A stretch of 64,000 nt of DNA from Clostridium sp. 12(A) (GCA_000526575.1 JAGI01000002.1:868001-932000); one strand, 5' to 3'. Numbered from the stretch's first letter, positions 1-8,784 are shown. Translations and numbers: made by a program. The notes: generated by a model from the letters alone, not told the origin.

Positions 1-1916
1 ATGAGCACTATAAGAGCTGTCTGCCTCATATAGGTAGACTTTCCTGCCATGTTTGGACCCGTTATAATAGAAAGACGGTTCTTACTATTATCTAAGTATG
101 TGTCATTGGAAACGAACAGATCATCCCTCATCATCTTTTCTACCACTGGATGACGTCCATTTTTAATGTCAATCAGACCTTTTTCATTGATGAAGGGCTT
201 CACGTAATTATTTCTGGTGGCAACAGAGGAAAGGGAGGTGATAACATCAATTCCAGCAACTGCCCGTGCTGTTTTCTGGATTCGGAGCACCTGGTCGGCA
301 ATGGAATCACGGACTTCCGTAAATAACTGATATTCCAGGGAATACAGCTTATCCTCTGCCCCAAGAATTACATCCTCAAGTTCCTTAAGCTCATCGGTGG
401 TATAACGCTCCGCATTGGCCAGGGTCTGTTTGCGGACAAAGTAATCCGGCACAAGATCTTTAAAGGAATTGGTAACTTCAAAGTAATAACCAAAGACCTT
501 ATTATACTTTACCTTCAGATTTTTAATTCCGGTCTTCTCTTTTTCCTTTGTTTCCAGTTCAGCCAGCCAGGTCTTTCCTTCGGTCTTCGCATGGCGATAC
601 TTATCGGTTTCCTCATGAAAACCCTCTTTAATAATTCCGCCCTCTCTTACGGTAATAGGCGGATCATCAATGATGGCCTTGTCAATGAGTTCCTTCACGT
701 CCTCTAAGGGATCAAGCTCCCCATGAAGCTCTGTTAACAATTCACTGTTAAACTCATCCAATATGTTTCTAATAAACGGCAGCATCTCCAAAGAATTTTT
801 AAAGGAAATCAAATCCCTGGGATTGGCTGTTTTATAGCTGATACGCCCGATCAGACGCTCCAGATCATAAATAGGATTCAGATACTCACAGATTTCTTCC
901 CTGGAAATATAATTCATATTCAATTCTTCAATGGCGTTCTGGCGTTTGATAATTTCTGATTTATGTATTAATGGCTGTTCTATGTATGTACGAAGCATCC
1001 TGGCACCCATAGCTGTCTTAGTCCGGTCCAGGACCCACAAAAGGCTGCCCCGTTTTTGCTTTTCGCGAAGGGTTTCAAGAAGCTCTAAGTTTCTTCTGGT
1101 AGAAGTATCTATGATCATAAACTGACCGGTGGAATAAGGCGTAATGGTAGTTATGTGTGATAAACTGTTTTTCTGAGTTTCATACATGTACTGCATCACT
1201 GCACCAGCAGCAATGACCCCGGTATCGTAATCTTCCAGTCCAAGTCCGGAGAGTGAGCCAACCTTATAATGCTCTTTTAGGATTTTCCGGCAGACTTCAT
1301 CCGAAAAGAAATGATTATCCAGAGATGAAACGACCGCATGATAACGGTTCTTGATTTCTTCAATATCCACTCCGGAGACATAAAACGCTTCGTTGCAGAT
1401 GATTTCAGACGGGTTGAATTTATTAATCTCATCGGTCAGTTCCCGTTCAGACTCCACCTCGGTAAGGAGAAATTCTCCAGTTGTGATATCGGCAACTGAG
1501 ATTCCAAAGGTTTCTCCCACATAAACAATTCCCATAAGATAATTGTTCTTAGTTTCATCAAGGGCCTGAGCGCTTGTAATGGTTCCGGGTGTTACCACAC
1601 GGATTACCTCTCTTTTTACTAACCCTTTTGTAAGCTTTGGATCCTCCATCTGTTCAGCAATAGCGACCTTAAAGCCTTTCTGAACCAGACGGTTTAAATA
1701 AGTCTCAACGGCATGATGAGGAACGCCGCACATAGGTGCCCGTTCCTCTAATCCGCATTCTTTTCCTGTTAACGTTATTTCCAACTCCCTGGAAACGGTA
1801 ACCGCATCCTCAAAGAACATTTCGTAAAAGTCTCCCAGTCTGTAAAACAGGAGGCAGTCCGGATATTCCTTTTTTGTTTCCAGGTAGTGGGTCATCATTG
1901 GTGATAATCCAGCCAT
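1..1916 (-). CDS. mutS: DNA mismatch repair protein MutS (N-terminal ~638 residues; cut by window edge)
   Basis: Mismatch-recognition ATPase that binds mispaired or looped DNA and recruits MutL. The reading frame is open from an ATG at 1914-1916 to the window edge. The mismatch-contacting Phe-X-Glu is present as F30-Y31-E32 (GDFYEMF), and the Walker A loop TGPNMAGKST lies at residues 619-628, so the recognition, connector, lever and clamp domains are all here. The rest of the ATPase domain and the dimerisation tail lie outside the window. An AGAGGA ribosome-binding site sits just upstream of the start. The gene follows miaB by 27 bases and is probably co-transcribed with it. The truncation is due only to the window boundary. 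Confidence 0.97.
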   Translation of the reverse strand, partial: MAGLSPMMTHYLETKKEYPDCLLFYRLGDFYEMFFEDAVTVSRELEITLTGKECGLEERAPMCGVPHHAVETYLNRLVQKGFKVAIAEQMEDPKLTKGLVKREVIRVVTPGTITSAQALDETKNNYLMGIVYVGETFGISVADITTGEFLLTEVESERELTDEINKFNPSEIICNEAFYVSGVDIEEIKNRYHAVVSSLDNHFFSDEVCRKILKEHYKVGSLSGLGLEDYDTGVIAAGAVMQYMYETQKNSLSHITTITPYSTGQFMIIDTSTRRNLELLETLREKQKRGSLLWVLDRTKTAMGARMLRTYIEQPLIHKSEIIKRQNAIEELNMNYISREEICEYLNPIYDLERLIGRISYKTANPRDLISFKNSLEMLPFIRNILDEFNSELLTELHGELDPLEDVKELIDKAIIDDPPITVREGGIIKEGFHEETDKYRHAKTEGKTWLAELETKEKEKTGIKNLKVKYNKVFGYYFEVTNSFKDLVPDYFVRKQTLANAERYTTDELKELEDVILGAEDKLYSLEYQLFTEVRDSIADQVLRIQKTARAVAGIDVITSLSSVATRNNYVKPFINEKGLIDIKNGRHPVVEKMMRDDLFVSNDTYLDNSKNRLSIITGPNMAGKSTYMRQTALIVL

Positions 1917-1943
1917 GCTGTTTTGTTTCCTCTTTTCTTATTA

Positions 1944-3392
1944 TTATGGTCTTAAAGTTCCCATGTAATAGAATCCTTTTGATTCGTCAAGATACACATT
2001 CACGATTTTTCCGATAAGAGAAGAATCCCCTTTAAAATGCACGGTAGTATTGTTGCCTAAGCGTCCGGTCAGAAGTCCTTCTGCGTGATCATTAATTTCT
2101 TCCACTAATACCTTTTGCACTGTATGCTCGTCCCTGCCGCACATCTCAGAAGATATTTTCTGTACTTCTGTCAATAAGCGGTCAAAACGGTTCTTAACAG
2201 CCTCATCTGAGATCTGGCATTCCATCTTTGCCGCCGGAGTTCCGGTACGTTTTGAATAAATAAAGGTAAATGCACTGTCAAAACGGACTTTTTTAACTAC
2301 TTCCAATGTCTCTAAAAAGTCTTCTTCTGTTTCTCCGGGGAAGCCAACAATTATATCGGTAGTCAGGGAAATATCCGGCATGGCTGCACGAATCTTGTCC
2401 ACCAGTTCCAAATACTGCTCTTTGGTATAGCTTCTGTTCATAGCCTTTAACACATTGCTGCTTCCTGACTGAAGTGGAAGATGAATATGACGGCAAACCT
2501 TACTGGAATGCTTCATAGCCTCAATCAGCTCATCGGATAAATCCTTTGGATGAGAGGTCATAAAACGAACTCTTTCCAAGCCCTCGATCTGATCCACCTG
2601 GGTAAGAAGCTGTGCAAATGACACTGGTTCTTCTAAGTTTTTACCATAGGAGTTTACGTTCTGGCCAAGGAGCATGATTTCTACCACTCCATCATCGGCA
2701 AGCTTTTTGATCTCAGCCACGATATCCTTAGGGCTTCTGCTTCTCTCTCTTCCTCTTACATAAGGAACGATACAATAGCTGCAGAAATTGTTGCAGCCAA
2801 ACATAATGTTAACGCCTGATTTAAATGGGTATTTACGGTCCGTCGGAAGATCCTCTACAATGGTATCGGTTCCTTCCCAGATATCCACTACCATCTTGTC
2901 CCGTTCCAGACGCTCTGCCATTAATTCTGCCAGCTTAAAGATGTTATGGGTACCAAAAATGATATCAACAAAACGATAGCTTTTTCTGATCTTGGCAACA
3001 ACCTCTTCCTCCTGCATCATACAACCGCAAAGAGAAATCATCATATGAGGGTTTTTCCGTTTTAAATTGTTTAACTGTCCCAGTCGACCATAAACTCTCT
3101 GGTTAGCGTTTTCTCTGACGGTACAGGTATTATAAAGAACAAAATCGGCTTCTTCCGAATCCGTTTCTACATAACCGATCGATTCCAGTATTCCCTGGAG
3201 TTTTTCTGAATCCCTGGAATTCATCTGACAACCAAATGTGGCAATGTGGAACGTAAGTGTGTCTTTCCCTACTGCCTTTTTTAATTTATCAAGCAGAGCC
3301 TTGCAGTATTCCATAAAAAAGTACTGTCTTGCAGGCTCTTCCATCGGTGCGTAATGACAGGCTTCATCATAAGTCATATTTGTATAATCCAT
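1944..3392 (-). CDS. miaB: tRNA-2-methylthio-N6-dimethylallyladenosine synthase MiaB
   Basis: Radical-SAM methylthiotransferase that converts i6A37 to ms2i6A37 in tRNAs reading UNN codons. The 482 residues show the three-part family layout. The N-terminal UPF0004 domain has cluster cysteines C55 (FGCQMN), C90 (YNTC) and C124 (CGCMM). The radical-SAM core has the CxxxCxxC motif at C200/C204/C207 (CNNFCSYC), and a TRAM RNA-binding domain fills roughly the last 65 residues. An N-terminal extension of about 45 residues precedes the first domain, which is usual for clostridial MiaB. The gene has its own promoter at 3426-3453 and leads into mutS, a common Firmicute pairing. Confidence 0.97.
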   Translation of the reverse strand: MDYTNMTYDEACHYAPMEEPARQYFFMEYCKALLDKLKKAVGKDTLTFHIATFGCQMNSRDSEKLQGILESIGYVETDSEEADFVLYNTCTVRENANQRVYGRLGQLNNLKRKNPHMMISLCGCMMQEEEVVAKIRKSYRFVDIIFGTHNIFKLAELMAERLERDKMVVDIWEGTDTIVEDLPTDRKYPFKSGVNIMFGCNNFCSYCIVPYVRGRERSRSPKDIVAEIKKLADDGVVEIMLLGQNVNSYGKNLEEPVSFAQLLTQVDQIEGLERVRFMTSHPKDLSDELIEAMKHSSKVCRHIHLPLQSGSSNVLKAMNRSYTKEQYLELVDKIRAAMPDISLTTDIIVGFPGETEEDFLETLEVVKKVRFDSAFTFIYSKRTGTPAAKMECQISDEAVKNRFDRLLTEVQKISSEMCGRDEHTVQKVLVEEINDHAEGLLTGRLGNNTTVHFKGDSSLIGKIVNVYLDESKGFYYMGTLRP

Positions 3393-3425
3393 CTACTTAA
3401 CCTCTTATTTTTATTCGATTTTCCC

Positions 3426-3453
3426 ATTATAGCATAAATACTATTGATTGCAA
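3426..3453 (-). promoter_or_regulatory. Sigma-A-type promoter for miaB-mutS
   Basis: On the minus strand, -35 TTGCAA (3448-3453), a 16-base spacer, and a perfect -10 TATAAT (3426-3431) preceded by TGC (extended -10). The -35 lies inside the last codons of the upstream ABC-F gene, so the promoter is packed into its 3' end. The first base of miaB is 34 bases downstream of the -10. Confidence 0.75.
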
Positions 3454-4970
3454 AGTCCAAAATCCACTTGCTCCACCTCTATCTGGCTGGTCGCAATGGC
3501 TTTAGAAAATGCCTCATCATGCTCTACAAAAATCATAGTGGGCTGAAATTCCTTAATCAATTCTTCAATCTGCATCCTGGAATAGATATCAATAAAATTC
3601 AGAGGCTCATCCCAAATATACAAATGCGCCTTCTCACATAGGCTTCTGGCAATCAGAACCTTTTTCTTTTGGCCTTCGCTGTATGCCTCCATATTTTTTT
3701 CAAACTGCTCTCTGGAGAAATCAAGTTTTCTTAAAACAGCTTTAAACAAAAAATCCTCGACTCCGCATGCTTTGGCATAATCAGATAAGCTTCCTTGTAA
3801 AAAGGAGGTATCCTGAGATACATAGGAGATAGTAAGGCCGCTGGCAGCTTCAATTGTTCCTGTATAAGACAATGTATCAGGTCTCGCTTCCCTTCCAAGG
3901 ATTAACTTTATCAGACTTGATTTCCCGCATCCGTTCTTCCCTTGAAGTGAAACCCGCTGCCCCTGTTCCAACACAAAACTGATTGGCTTGCATATTGGGC
4001 GGTCAAAGCTTGGTACCACTTCTTTTAAGGTGAGGATTCGATCCATATGATGTTTTGCAGGGTACAGCTTCAAACGCTCTGCTTCTTCTATATTTTTTAA
4101 TAAGCCTTTTTTCTCATCAATCGCACGATCCTGCCGCTGTTCCAGATTTTTTCTGCGCATCTGCATCCGTCTTGATTTTTCACCAATATAGGCTCTACTG
4201 TCAATGGATTTTTCGTGAGCCATGGACTTTTTACCTATTTTTGTTGATTCTACTGAATCCGCCCACTCCCTGGATTGCTTAGCCGACGCTTCCAGCCGCC
4301 GAATGCCCTTCTTTAATCTGTCATTTTCTGACAATTCATATTGATCCTGTTTTTGTTTATTTTCATACCAGGAGGTGAAATTACCCTTTTGCACCTCTAT
4401 ATTTGTTTTATTAATGGATAGAATATGGTCCACGGAAGCATCCAGAAAGTTTCTGTCATGGGAAACCAATATAAATCCTTTTTTCCCACTTAGATATCGA
4501 CTGACCAAAGCTCTTCCTTCCCGGTCCAGATGATTAGTCGGTTCGTCTATGAGCAGAAAATGATTTTCCTTTAAAAACAGTGCAGCCAATAGGACCTTTG
4601 TCCGTTCTCCATTGGATAATGTTGAAAACGGGCGGTAAAGAACATCTTCTGTTACCTGTAATTTGGTAAGCTCCCGTTTTATCTCCCAATATTCAAATTC
4701 CCCATGTAAGGATTCCAAAATGTCCATGGTACTTCTGTCCTGATCTTCAATAGGGAATGGAAAATAATCAAACTCTGCACCAGATACAATGCTCCCTGTA
4801 AATTCATAACGTTTCATCAAAAGGTTTAAAAAAGTGGTTTTCCCACGTCCATTTCTCCCAGTGAACCCAAGCTTCCAATCAGTGTCAATTTGAAAAGACA
4901 CATGTTCAAAAACAGGCTCGATTCCGCCTTCGTATGTGAACGATAAATCTGTAACTTGTATTAATGACAT
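3441..4970 (-). CDS. ABC-F ribosomal protection ATPase, Lsa/CplR-like
   Basis: Soluble twin-ATPase of the ABC-F family; antibiotic-resistance members displace pleuromutilins, lincosamides and streptogramin A from the ribosome. Two ABC cassettes are visible. The first has Walker A GRNGRGKTT, signature LSNGERTK and Walker B LLIDEPTNHLD. The second has GKNGCGKSS, signature YSEGQKKK and IWDEPLNFID. Between them is a charged, Lys/Arg/Glu-rich linker. There are no membrane segments. I prefer the ATG at 4970 (509 residues): the ATG at 4976 is only one base from the GGAGG at 4978-4982, while 4970 is seven bases away. The structured attenuator-like leader upstream supports a drug-inducible resistance role. 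A housekeeping ABC-F role is possible but less likely. Confidence 0.88.
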   Translation of the reverse strand: MSLIQVTDLSFTYEGGIEPVFEHVSFQIDTDWKLGFTGRNGRGKTTFLNLLMKRYEFTGSIVSGAEFDYFPFPIEDQDRSTMDILESLHGEFEYWEIKRELTKLQVTEDVLYRPFSTLSNGERTKVLLAALFLKENHFLLIDEPTNHLDREGRALVSRYLSGKKGFILVSHDRNFLDASVDHILSINKTNIEVQKGNFTSWYENKQKQDQYELSENDRLKKGIRRLEASAKQSREWADSVESTKIGKKSMAHEKSIDSRAYIGEKSRRMQMRRKNLEQRQDRAIDEKKGLLKNIEEAERLKLYPAKHHMDRILTLKEVVPSFDRPICKPISFVLEQGQRVSLQGKNGCGKSSLIKLILGREARPDTLSYTGTIEAASGLTISYVSQDTSFLQGSLSDYAKACGVEDFLFKAVLRKLDFSREQFEKNMEAYSEGQKKKVLIARSLCEKAHLYIWDEPLNFIDIYSRMQIEELIKEFQPTMIFVEHDEAFSKAIATSQIEVEQVDFGLCNQ

Positions 4971-4988
4971 ATACATACCTCCAAATCA

Positions 4989-5008
4989 GCAGAAAGTGAT
5001 TTTCTGCA
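4989..5008 (-). other. Hairpin between leader terminator and ABC-F ribosome-binding site
   Basis: A 7-base-pair inverted repeat, GCAGAAA with TTTCTGC and a short loop, lies between the leader terminator and the GGAGG of the ABC-F gene. It stops about seven bases short of the ribosome-binding site, so it does not obviously block it. It may only insulate the ribosome-binding site. Confidence 0.4.
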
Positions 5009-5010
5009 TT

Positions 5011-5045
5011 AAAAACGGCTGCAAGAAATCATATCTCGCAGCCGT
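5011..5045 (-). terminator. Rho-independent terminator inside the ABC-F leader (attenuator)
   Basis: On the minus strand, ACGGCTGC at the 5' arm pairs with GCAGCCGT, extended by a G-T wobble and AGA/TCT to about 12 pairs, and is followed by TTTTTA. It sits about 200 bases downstream of the promoter but before the ABC-F start, so it would stop transcription early by default. Its 3' arm holds TTCTTGCA (5020-5027), which is complementary to an upstream leader segment at 5143-5150. This offers a way to open it. Confidence 0.8.
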
Positions 5046-5049
5046 CAGC

Positions 5050-5072
5050 TACCTGCCTGAACCAGGCAGGTA
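5050..5072 (-). other. Leader hairpin with 10-base-pair perfect stem
   Basis: TACCTGCCTG pairs with CAGGCAGGTA around a three-base loop. It lies immediately 5' of the attenuator terminator. It has no T-run of its own, so it is a structural element of the leader and not a second terminator. Confidence 0.7.
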
Positions 5073-5092
5073 AATTGCAGGTATTTTAAATG

Positions 5093-5114
5093 TTGCAAAT
5101 AGAATCATTTGCAA
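5093..5114 (-). other. Leader hairpin with 8-base-pair perfect stem
   Basis: TTGCAAAT pairs perfectly with ATTTGCAA around a six-base loop. It is one of four consecutive dyads between the uORF and the terminator in the ABC-F leader and separates the candidate antiterminator segment from the terminator region. Confidence 0.65.
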
Positions 5115-5141
5115 ACAAAAAAGGCTGGAGAATGAAGTGAT

Positions 5142-5216
5142 ATTCTTGCATAACAGGCACAACAAAAAAGCATAGTAAAACTTATACTCATGTTGTACAG
5201 TAACTTCAGCAAGAAT
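5142..5216 (-). promoter_or_regulatory. Candidate switch hairpin following the leader uORF
   Basis: ATTCTTGC (5209-5216, starting at the last base of the uORF stop codon) is complementary over eight bases to GCAAGAAT (5142-5149). An inner stem, GTACAACA with TGTTGTGC (5157-5198), closes the loop. The 3' segment can instead pair as TGCAAGAA (5143-5150) with TTCTTGCA in the terminator 3' arm (5020-5027). A ribosome held on the uORF would cover the first segment and favour the second pairing. The complementarity is seen directly; the switching model is inference. Confidence 0.6.
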
Positions 5217-5227
5217 TATAACTTCAT
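5216..5227 (-). CDS. Three-codon upstream ORF (Met-Lys-Leu-stop) in the ABC-F leader
   Basis: ATG AAG TTA TAA, preceded by a near-ideal ribosome-binding site (GAGGTGAAAGG directly upstream). It starts about 25 bases after the predicted transcription start. The strength of the ribosome-binding site for such a tiny frame argues that ribosome loading here is functional. Short leader ORFs that sense ribosome-targeting drugs are known in front of several resistance genes, including ABC-F genes. A frame this short would respond to drugs that block the first peptide bonds, which fits the drug range of Lsa-type proteins. Expression is inferred. Confidence 0.65.
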   Translation of the reverse strand: MKL

Positions 5228-5259
5228 CCTTTCACCTCTTTCTCGTCAAATATAAATTC

Positions 5260-5288
5260 AAAATATCATAAAAGTTTCAAATTGTCAA
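5260..5288 (-). promoter_or_regulatory. Sigma-A promoter of the ABC-F leader transcript
   Basis: Minus-strand -35 TTGACA (5283-5288), exactly 17 bases, then -10 TATTTT (5260-5265). It lies just after the motB stop codon, so the ABC-F gene is transcribed independently of motAB. The predicted leader is about 280 bases, unusually long for this window. Confidence 0.8.
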
Positions 5289-5296
5289 CTAAAAAA

Positions 5297-5989
5297 CTAA
5301 TTTGCCCTACCTGTAATCGTAATCTCTACCCTACGGTTCTTTGCTCTGCCTTCTTCCGTATCATTGGTAGAGATGGGATTATAATGAGAATTACCTTCAA
5401 TCGACATCTTTTCTGCCTGTAAGCCCATAGAAGTCATGTAATTTAATACAGTAACCGCCCGGTTTACGGATAACTGCCAGGAATCCGCTTCGTTATAAGC
5501 ATCCCTGTTTCCTAAATCAGCCGTATTACCGGTAATGGTAATGTGATGGATGTCTCCGTATATTGATTCCAGACTTTTTGCAATCTCTTCAATGACCGGT
5601 TTGCTTTCTGCCTGCAATATAGCGGTATCCGGCTTGAAAAGCATGGCATCCCTCATACGGATGGTAATGGATGTACCTGTTGATGATAAGTCTATAGTTT
5701 GTTCCAAATTCCGCTCTTTTATGTAAGTTTGCAGACCTTTATATACGTTCTCTAAATTATCTTCCGGAAGAATGGTTCCTGACTGTTCCAGACCCTTGGA
5801 GCCGCCATGGTTTAATGCCTGTTCCAATCCCTGAGACATCTCCTTTACCTTTTGCGTATCAACAGAACTCATACCGTACATGATGATAAACAAAGCAAGG
5901 AGCAATGTAATCATATCGGAATATGTAAGAAGCCAACGCTCAGAATTATCTTTTTCACCATCATAGTCCATAATGCTTCTTCTGCTCAT
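5297..5989 (-). CDS. motB: Flagellar motor stator protein MotB
   Basis: Peptidoglycan-anchored half of the ion-driven flagellar stator. The 230 residues have a short cytoplasmic N-terminus, one transmembrane segment at about 21-44 containing the ion-carrying aspartate in TYSDMITLLLALF, a linker, and an OmpA-like peptidoglycan-binding domain at about 120-228 ending in the typical NRRVEI. It follows motA by 18 bases as an operon. No other flagellar or chemotaxis gene is in the window, so the stator pair stands apart from its machine. The promoter of the ABC-F gene starts right after its stop. Confidence 0.93.
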   Translation of the reverse strand: MSRRSIMDYDGEKDNSERWLLTYSDMITLLLALFIIMYGMSSVDTQKVKEMSQGLEQALNHGGSKGLEQSGTILPEDNLENVYKGLQTYIKERNLEQTIDLSSTGTSITIRMRDAMLFKPDTAILQAESKPVIEEIAKSLESIYGDIHHITITGNTADLGNRDAYNEADSWQLSVNRAVTVLNYMTSMGLQAEKMSIEGNSHYNPISTNDTEEGRAKNRRVEITITGRAN

Positions 5990-6007
5990 CTTATGCCCCT
6001 CCTGTGA

Positions 6008-6814
6008 TTAGTTGTCAATTCCCTGCTTATATCTCTTACCACCGTCTGAGAATGCCTGGAAGTAGAGAGCAAGTTCATTTTCAATATTTCGGGAGGTGCT
6101 TCCTCTGGCAATCATGCATACACCGTCTACAATCATCTCTTTTTGAATGTGTTTTCTCTTTAACTGAGTTTTTAACTTGGTAGCAATGGGCAAATAAACA
6201 ATGTTTGCTAAAAATACACCGTAAAGGGTGGCAATAAATGCGGTACCAATGGATCCAGCCAGTTTAGACGGATCATCAAATCCAGAAGCAAGTACCATGA
6301 TAAGTCCCATTACCGTACCAATAACTCCCATGGTAGGTGAAAATCCGGCTGCCGCATCAAATACGCTGGCCTCAATACTTCTTTGCTGTACATAAGCTCT
6401 GATATCAGATTCCAGTGTATACTGGATATCTTCCGGTGTTTTTAATTCCTGAATTAATACAAGACCTTCCTTTAAAAGAAGATATTCCTCCTCGTTAAGC
6501 TCAGGATCCCTGCTTATGTCATCCAGGCAGGTAACTCCTTCAGTTCTATAACGGGTAGCAATCATGGAGATTTTGGATATCATCCGCTCCATACTGGCTG
6601 AATGAGGATGCTTAAAGCTTTTGAACATCGCTCTCATAGCCATAGCGATGTCATTAAATGAAAAGGAGGCGATTACACAGCCCACAGTTCCTCCGCAGAC
6701 AATGATGAAGGGACTAATTAAAAACAAAGACGATATTACTCCGTGCTCCAGCGCATACCCCGTAAGTAACGCTGCCACACCAATAATGATACCAACAATC
6801 AGCGAAAAATCCAT
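6008..6814 (-). CDS. motA: Flagellar motor stator protein MotA
   Basis: Proton or sodium channel subunit that couples ion flow to torque on FliG. The 268 residues show four membrane segments in the usual 2+2 arrangement (about 3-22, 28-52, 157-178 and 186-213) around a large cytoplasmic loop. The conserved proline lies in SPTMGVIGTV at the third segment. The start ATG at 6814 has a GGAGA ribosome-binding site. The pair motA-motB is complete. The 160 bases upstream hold no promoter I can name with confidence and only a poor match to the motility sigma-D consensus. Confidence 0.94.
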   Translation of the reverse strand: MDFSLIVGIIIGVAALLTGYALEHGVISSLFLISPFIIVCGGTVGCVIASFSFNDIAMAMRAMFKSFKHPHSASMERMISKISMIATRYRTEGVTCLDDISRDPELNEEEYLLLKEGLVLIQELKTPEDIQYTLESDIRAYVQQRSIEASVFDAAAGFSPTMGVIGTVMGLIMVLASGFDDPSKLAGSIGTAFIATLYGVFLANIVYLPIATKLKTQLKRKHIQKEMIVDGVCMIARGSTSRNIENELALYFQAFSDGGKRYKQGIDN

Positions 6815-6974
6815 AATAATCTCCTTTGTAACTAGTATTATAATTTTATAGCTTCAATTTTATCACATTATGCCGAAATTTGACGCTAAAAAAATGCTAA
6901 ATTTAGTTTCAATATTTGATTAAGTGGTAAAATATCCTGATTTTCTGTAACAAAACATCTACATTATTTCTATT

Positions 6975-8219
6975 CTATGGACGAACCTGGCCATTTCCGT
7001 AGATGATATACTTCGTGGTCGTCAGCTCTTTTAAGCCCATAGGGCCTCTGGCATGAAGTTTCTGAGTACTGATACCGATCTCAGCTCCAAATCCAAACTC
7101 ATAGCCATCGGTAAAACGAGTGGATGCATTGACATATACAGCGGCTGCATCAATTTCATTTAAAAACCTTTGAGCGTTGGCGTAATCAGAAGTGATGATC
7201 GCCTCGGAATGACTGGTGCTGTAGCGGTTGATATGGCTGATGGCTTCGTCAATGGAACCAACAATTTTTAAAGATAGAATATAATCCAGATATTCTGTGC
7301 CCCAATCCTCTTCTGTTGCCGGAACAAAATCAGATACAATGGAGCAGGCCTCTTCATCTGCACGGATTTCCACAGATTTCAGAGAAAGCCTTTCTTTAAG
7401 GAGAGGAAGGAAATCAGGAGCAACCGCTCTGTGAATCACAAGGGATTCGCATGCGTTACATACCCCGATTCTCTGGGTCTTGGCATTAAAGATGATATCC
7501 AACGCCATATTAAAATCAGCCGTTTCATCCACGAAAACATGACAGTTGCCAGTTCCCGTCTCAATGACCGGAATCGTGCTGTTATCTACAACTGCCCGGA
7601 TTAATCCTGCGCCGCCTCTTGGAATCAAAACATCCACATATTCCCTGAGACGCATAAATTCTTTTGTGACCTCCCGGTCTGTATCTGTAATAAGCTGAAT
7701 GGAATCTTCCGGCAGTCCGGCTTCTGATAAGCCTTTTCTCAGCCATTTCACAATTGCTATATTGGATTCCAGAGCGTCACTTCCACCCTTTAAAATCACT
7801 GCATTCCCGGATTTAAAGCACAGGCCAAAAGCATCTGCAGTCACATTAGGTCTTGCTTCATATATGATACCAACCACTCCCATTGGAACGCGTTTCTGTC
7901 CGATGGTAAGTCCGTTGGGACGGTTTTTCATGGAGATGACCTCACCAATGGGATCATCAAGCGCAGCCACAGACAAAAGGCCGTCTGCCATGGCTCCTAT
8001 TCTTTGGGAAGTCAGTTCCAGACGGTCAATTAATCCAGCATTCATGCCTGATTTTTTCGCTTTATCCAAATCTTTCTCGTTGGCAGCAAGAATTTCCGCT
8101 TCACCTGAAAGAAGGAATTTTGCAGCGGATTTTAGGCCCTGGTTCTTTTTCTCAGAGCCCAGAATTCCTAAAATACCTGTAATTTCCTTTGCTTTCTTAC
8201 CAATTTCAATCACTGTCAT
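6975..8219 (-). CDS. proA: Gamma-glutamyl phosphate reductase ProA
   Basis: NADPH-dependent enzyme of proline synthesis that reduces gamma-glutamyl phosphate to glutamate-5-semialdehyde. The 414 residues match the family length. The catalytic cysteine region [14 protein letters not shown] is present, as are the cofactor-fold segment [22 protein letters not shown] and the C-terminal [14 protein letters not shown]. It overlaps the end of the upstream 5-formyltetrahydrofolate cyclo-ligase gene by 14 bases. Its partner proB is two genes upstream rather than adjacent. Confidence 0.97.
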   Translation of the reverse strand: MTVIEIGKKAKEITGILGILGSEKKNQGLKSAAKFLLSGEAEILAANEKDLDKAKKSGMNAGLIDRLELTSQRIGAMADGLLSVAALDDPIGEVISMKNRPNGLTIGQKRVPMGVVGIIYEARPNVTADAFGLCFKSGNAVILKGGSDALESNIAIVKWLRKGLSEAGLPEDSIQLITDTDREVTKEFMRLREYVDVLIPRGGAGLIRAVVDNSTIPVIETGTGNCHVFVDETADFNMALDIIFNAKTQRIGVCNACESLVIHRAVAPDFLPLLKERLSLKSVEIRADEEACSIVSDFVPATEEDWGTEYLDYILSLKIVGSIDEAISHINRYSTSHSEAIITSDYANAQRFLNEIDAAAVYVNASTRFTDGYEFGFGAEIGISTQKLHARGPMGLKELTTTKYIIYGNGQVRP

Positions 8220-8784
8220 AATTGAGTCCCCAATCCTTTCCTTTCGGTGTGATAATCCGGTCTACCCGCTTATCGTGAGGTTCTGCCGGAATGCGGTCAA
8301 GCAGCTGAAAATCATATGCAATGGCAAAGCGAAGATGGGAGGGCTCCCGTTCAAAGAAACGGTCATAGTAACCACCGCCGTACCCCAGTCGATTGCCTTC
8401 CCGGTCAAAAGCAATCCCAGGCACAATAACAGGTGCATCCGGGTCGCAGATCTTTAAACAGGTGGATTTAGGCTCCATGATTCCCATTACACCTTCTTCC
8501 AGATCCTTTTTGCCGCTTATGGCATAGAACTCAATCTGTTTTCCAGTAACTTTAGGAACTGCTATGTATTTTCCCTGGTTCAATAATGCCTCCATGAATT
8601 TCCATGTGCCGGCTTCCCCGTGAAACGAGGCATAGCAGTATACGCAAAAAGCCTGACGAATCTCAGAAAGATTTAAAAGCTTTTGGCAGATGACCTCGTT
8701 CCACACGTGTTCCGTGGCTGAATCCAGTGTTTTTCGCTGTTCTTTAATCCAGTTCCTTATTTCATTCTTTTCCGACTTTTCCAT
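8206..8784 (-). CDS. 5-formyltetrahydrofolate cyclo-ligase
   Basis: ATP-dependent enzyme that returns 5-formyl-THF to the folate pool as 5,10-methenyl-THF. The signature [14 protein letters not shown] near the C-terminus and an N-terminal Arg/Lys-rich helix are typical; the 192-residue length fits. I choose the ATG at 8784, which overlaps the preceding DUF896 gene by 23 bases and suggests translational coupling; a TTG at 8796 would add four residues. It sits inside a proline operon (proB, DUF896, this gene, proA) with no metabolic reason visible in the sequence. Confidence 0.92.
   Translation of the reverse strand: MEKSEKNEIRNWIKEQRKTLDSATEHVWNEVICQKLLNLSEIRQAFCVYCYASFHGEAGTWKFMEALLNQGKYIAVPKVTGKQIEFYAISGKKDLEEGVMGIMEPKSTCLKICDPDAPVIVPGIAFDREGNRLGYGGGYYDRFFEREPSHLRFAIAYDFQLLDRIPAEPHDKRVDRIITPKGKDWGLNYDSD

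Noticed and set aside
6815-6974. Sigma-D motility promoter for motAB
   Set aside because: The best TAAA-N15-GCGTCAAA candidate matches only about half of the GCCGATAA -10 consensus, too weak to report.
7699-8457. 252-codon plus-strand open frame
   Set aside because: It lies antisense to proA and the cyclo-ligase gene, has no recognisable domain and reflects codon bias of the true genes.
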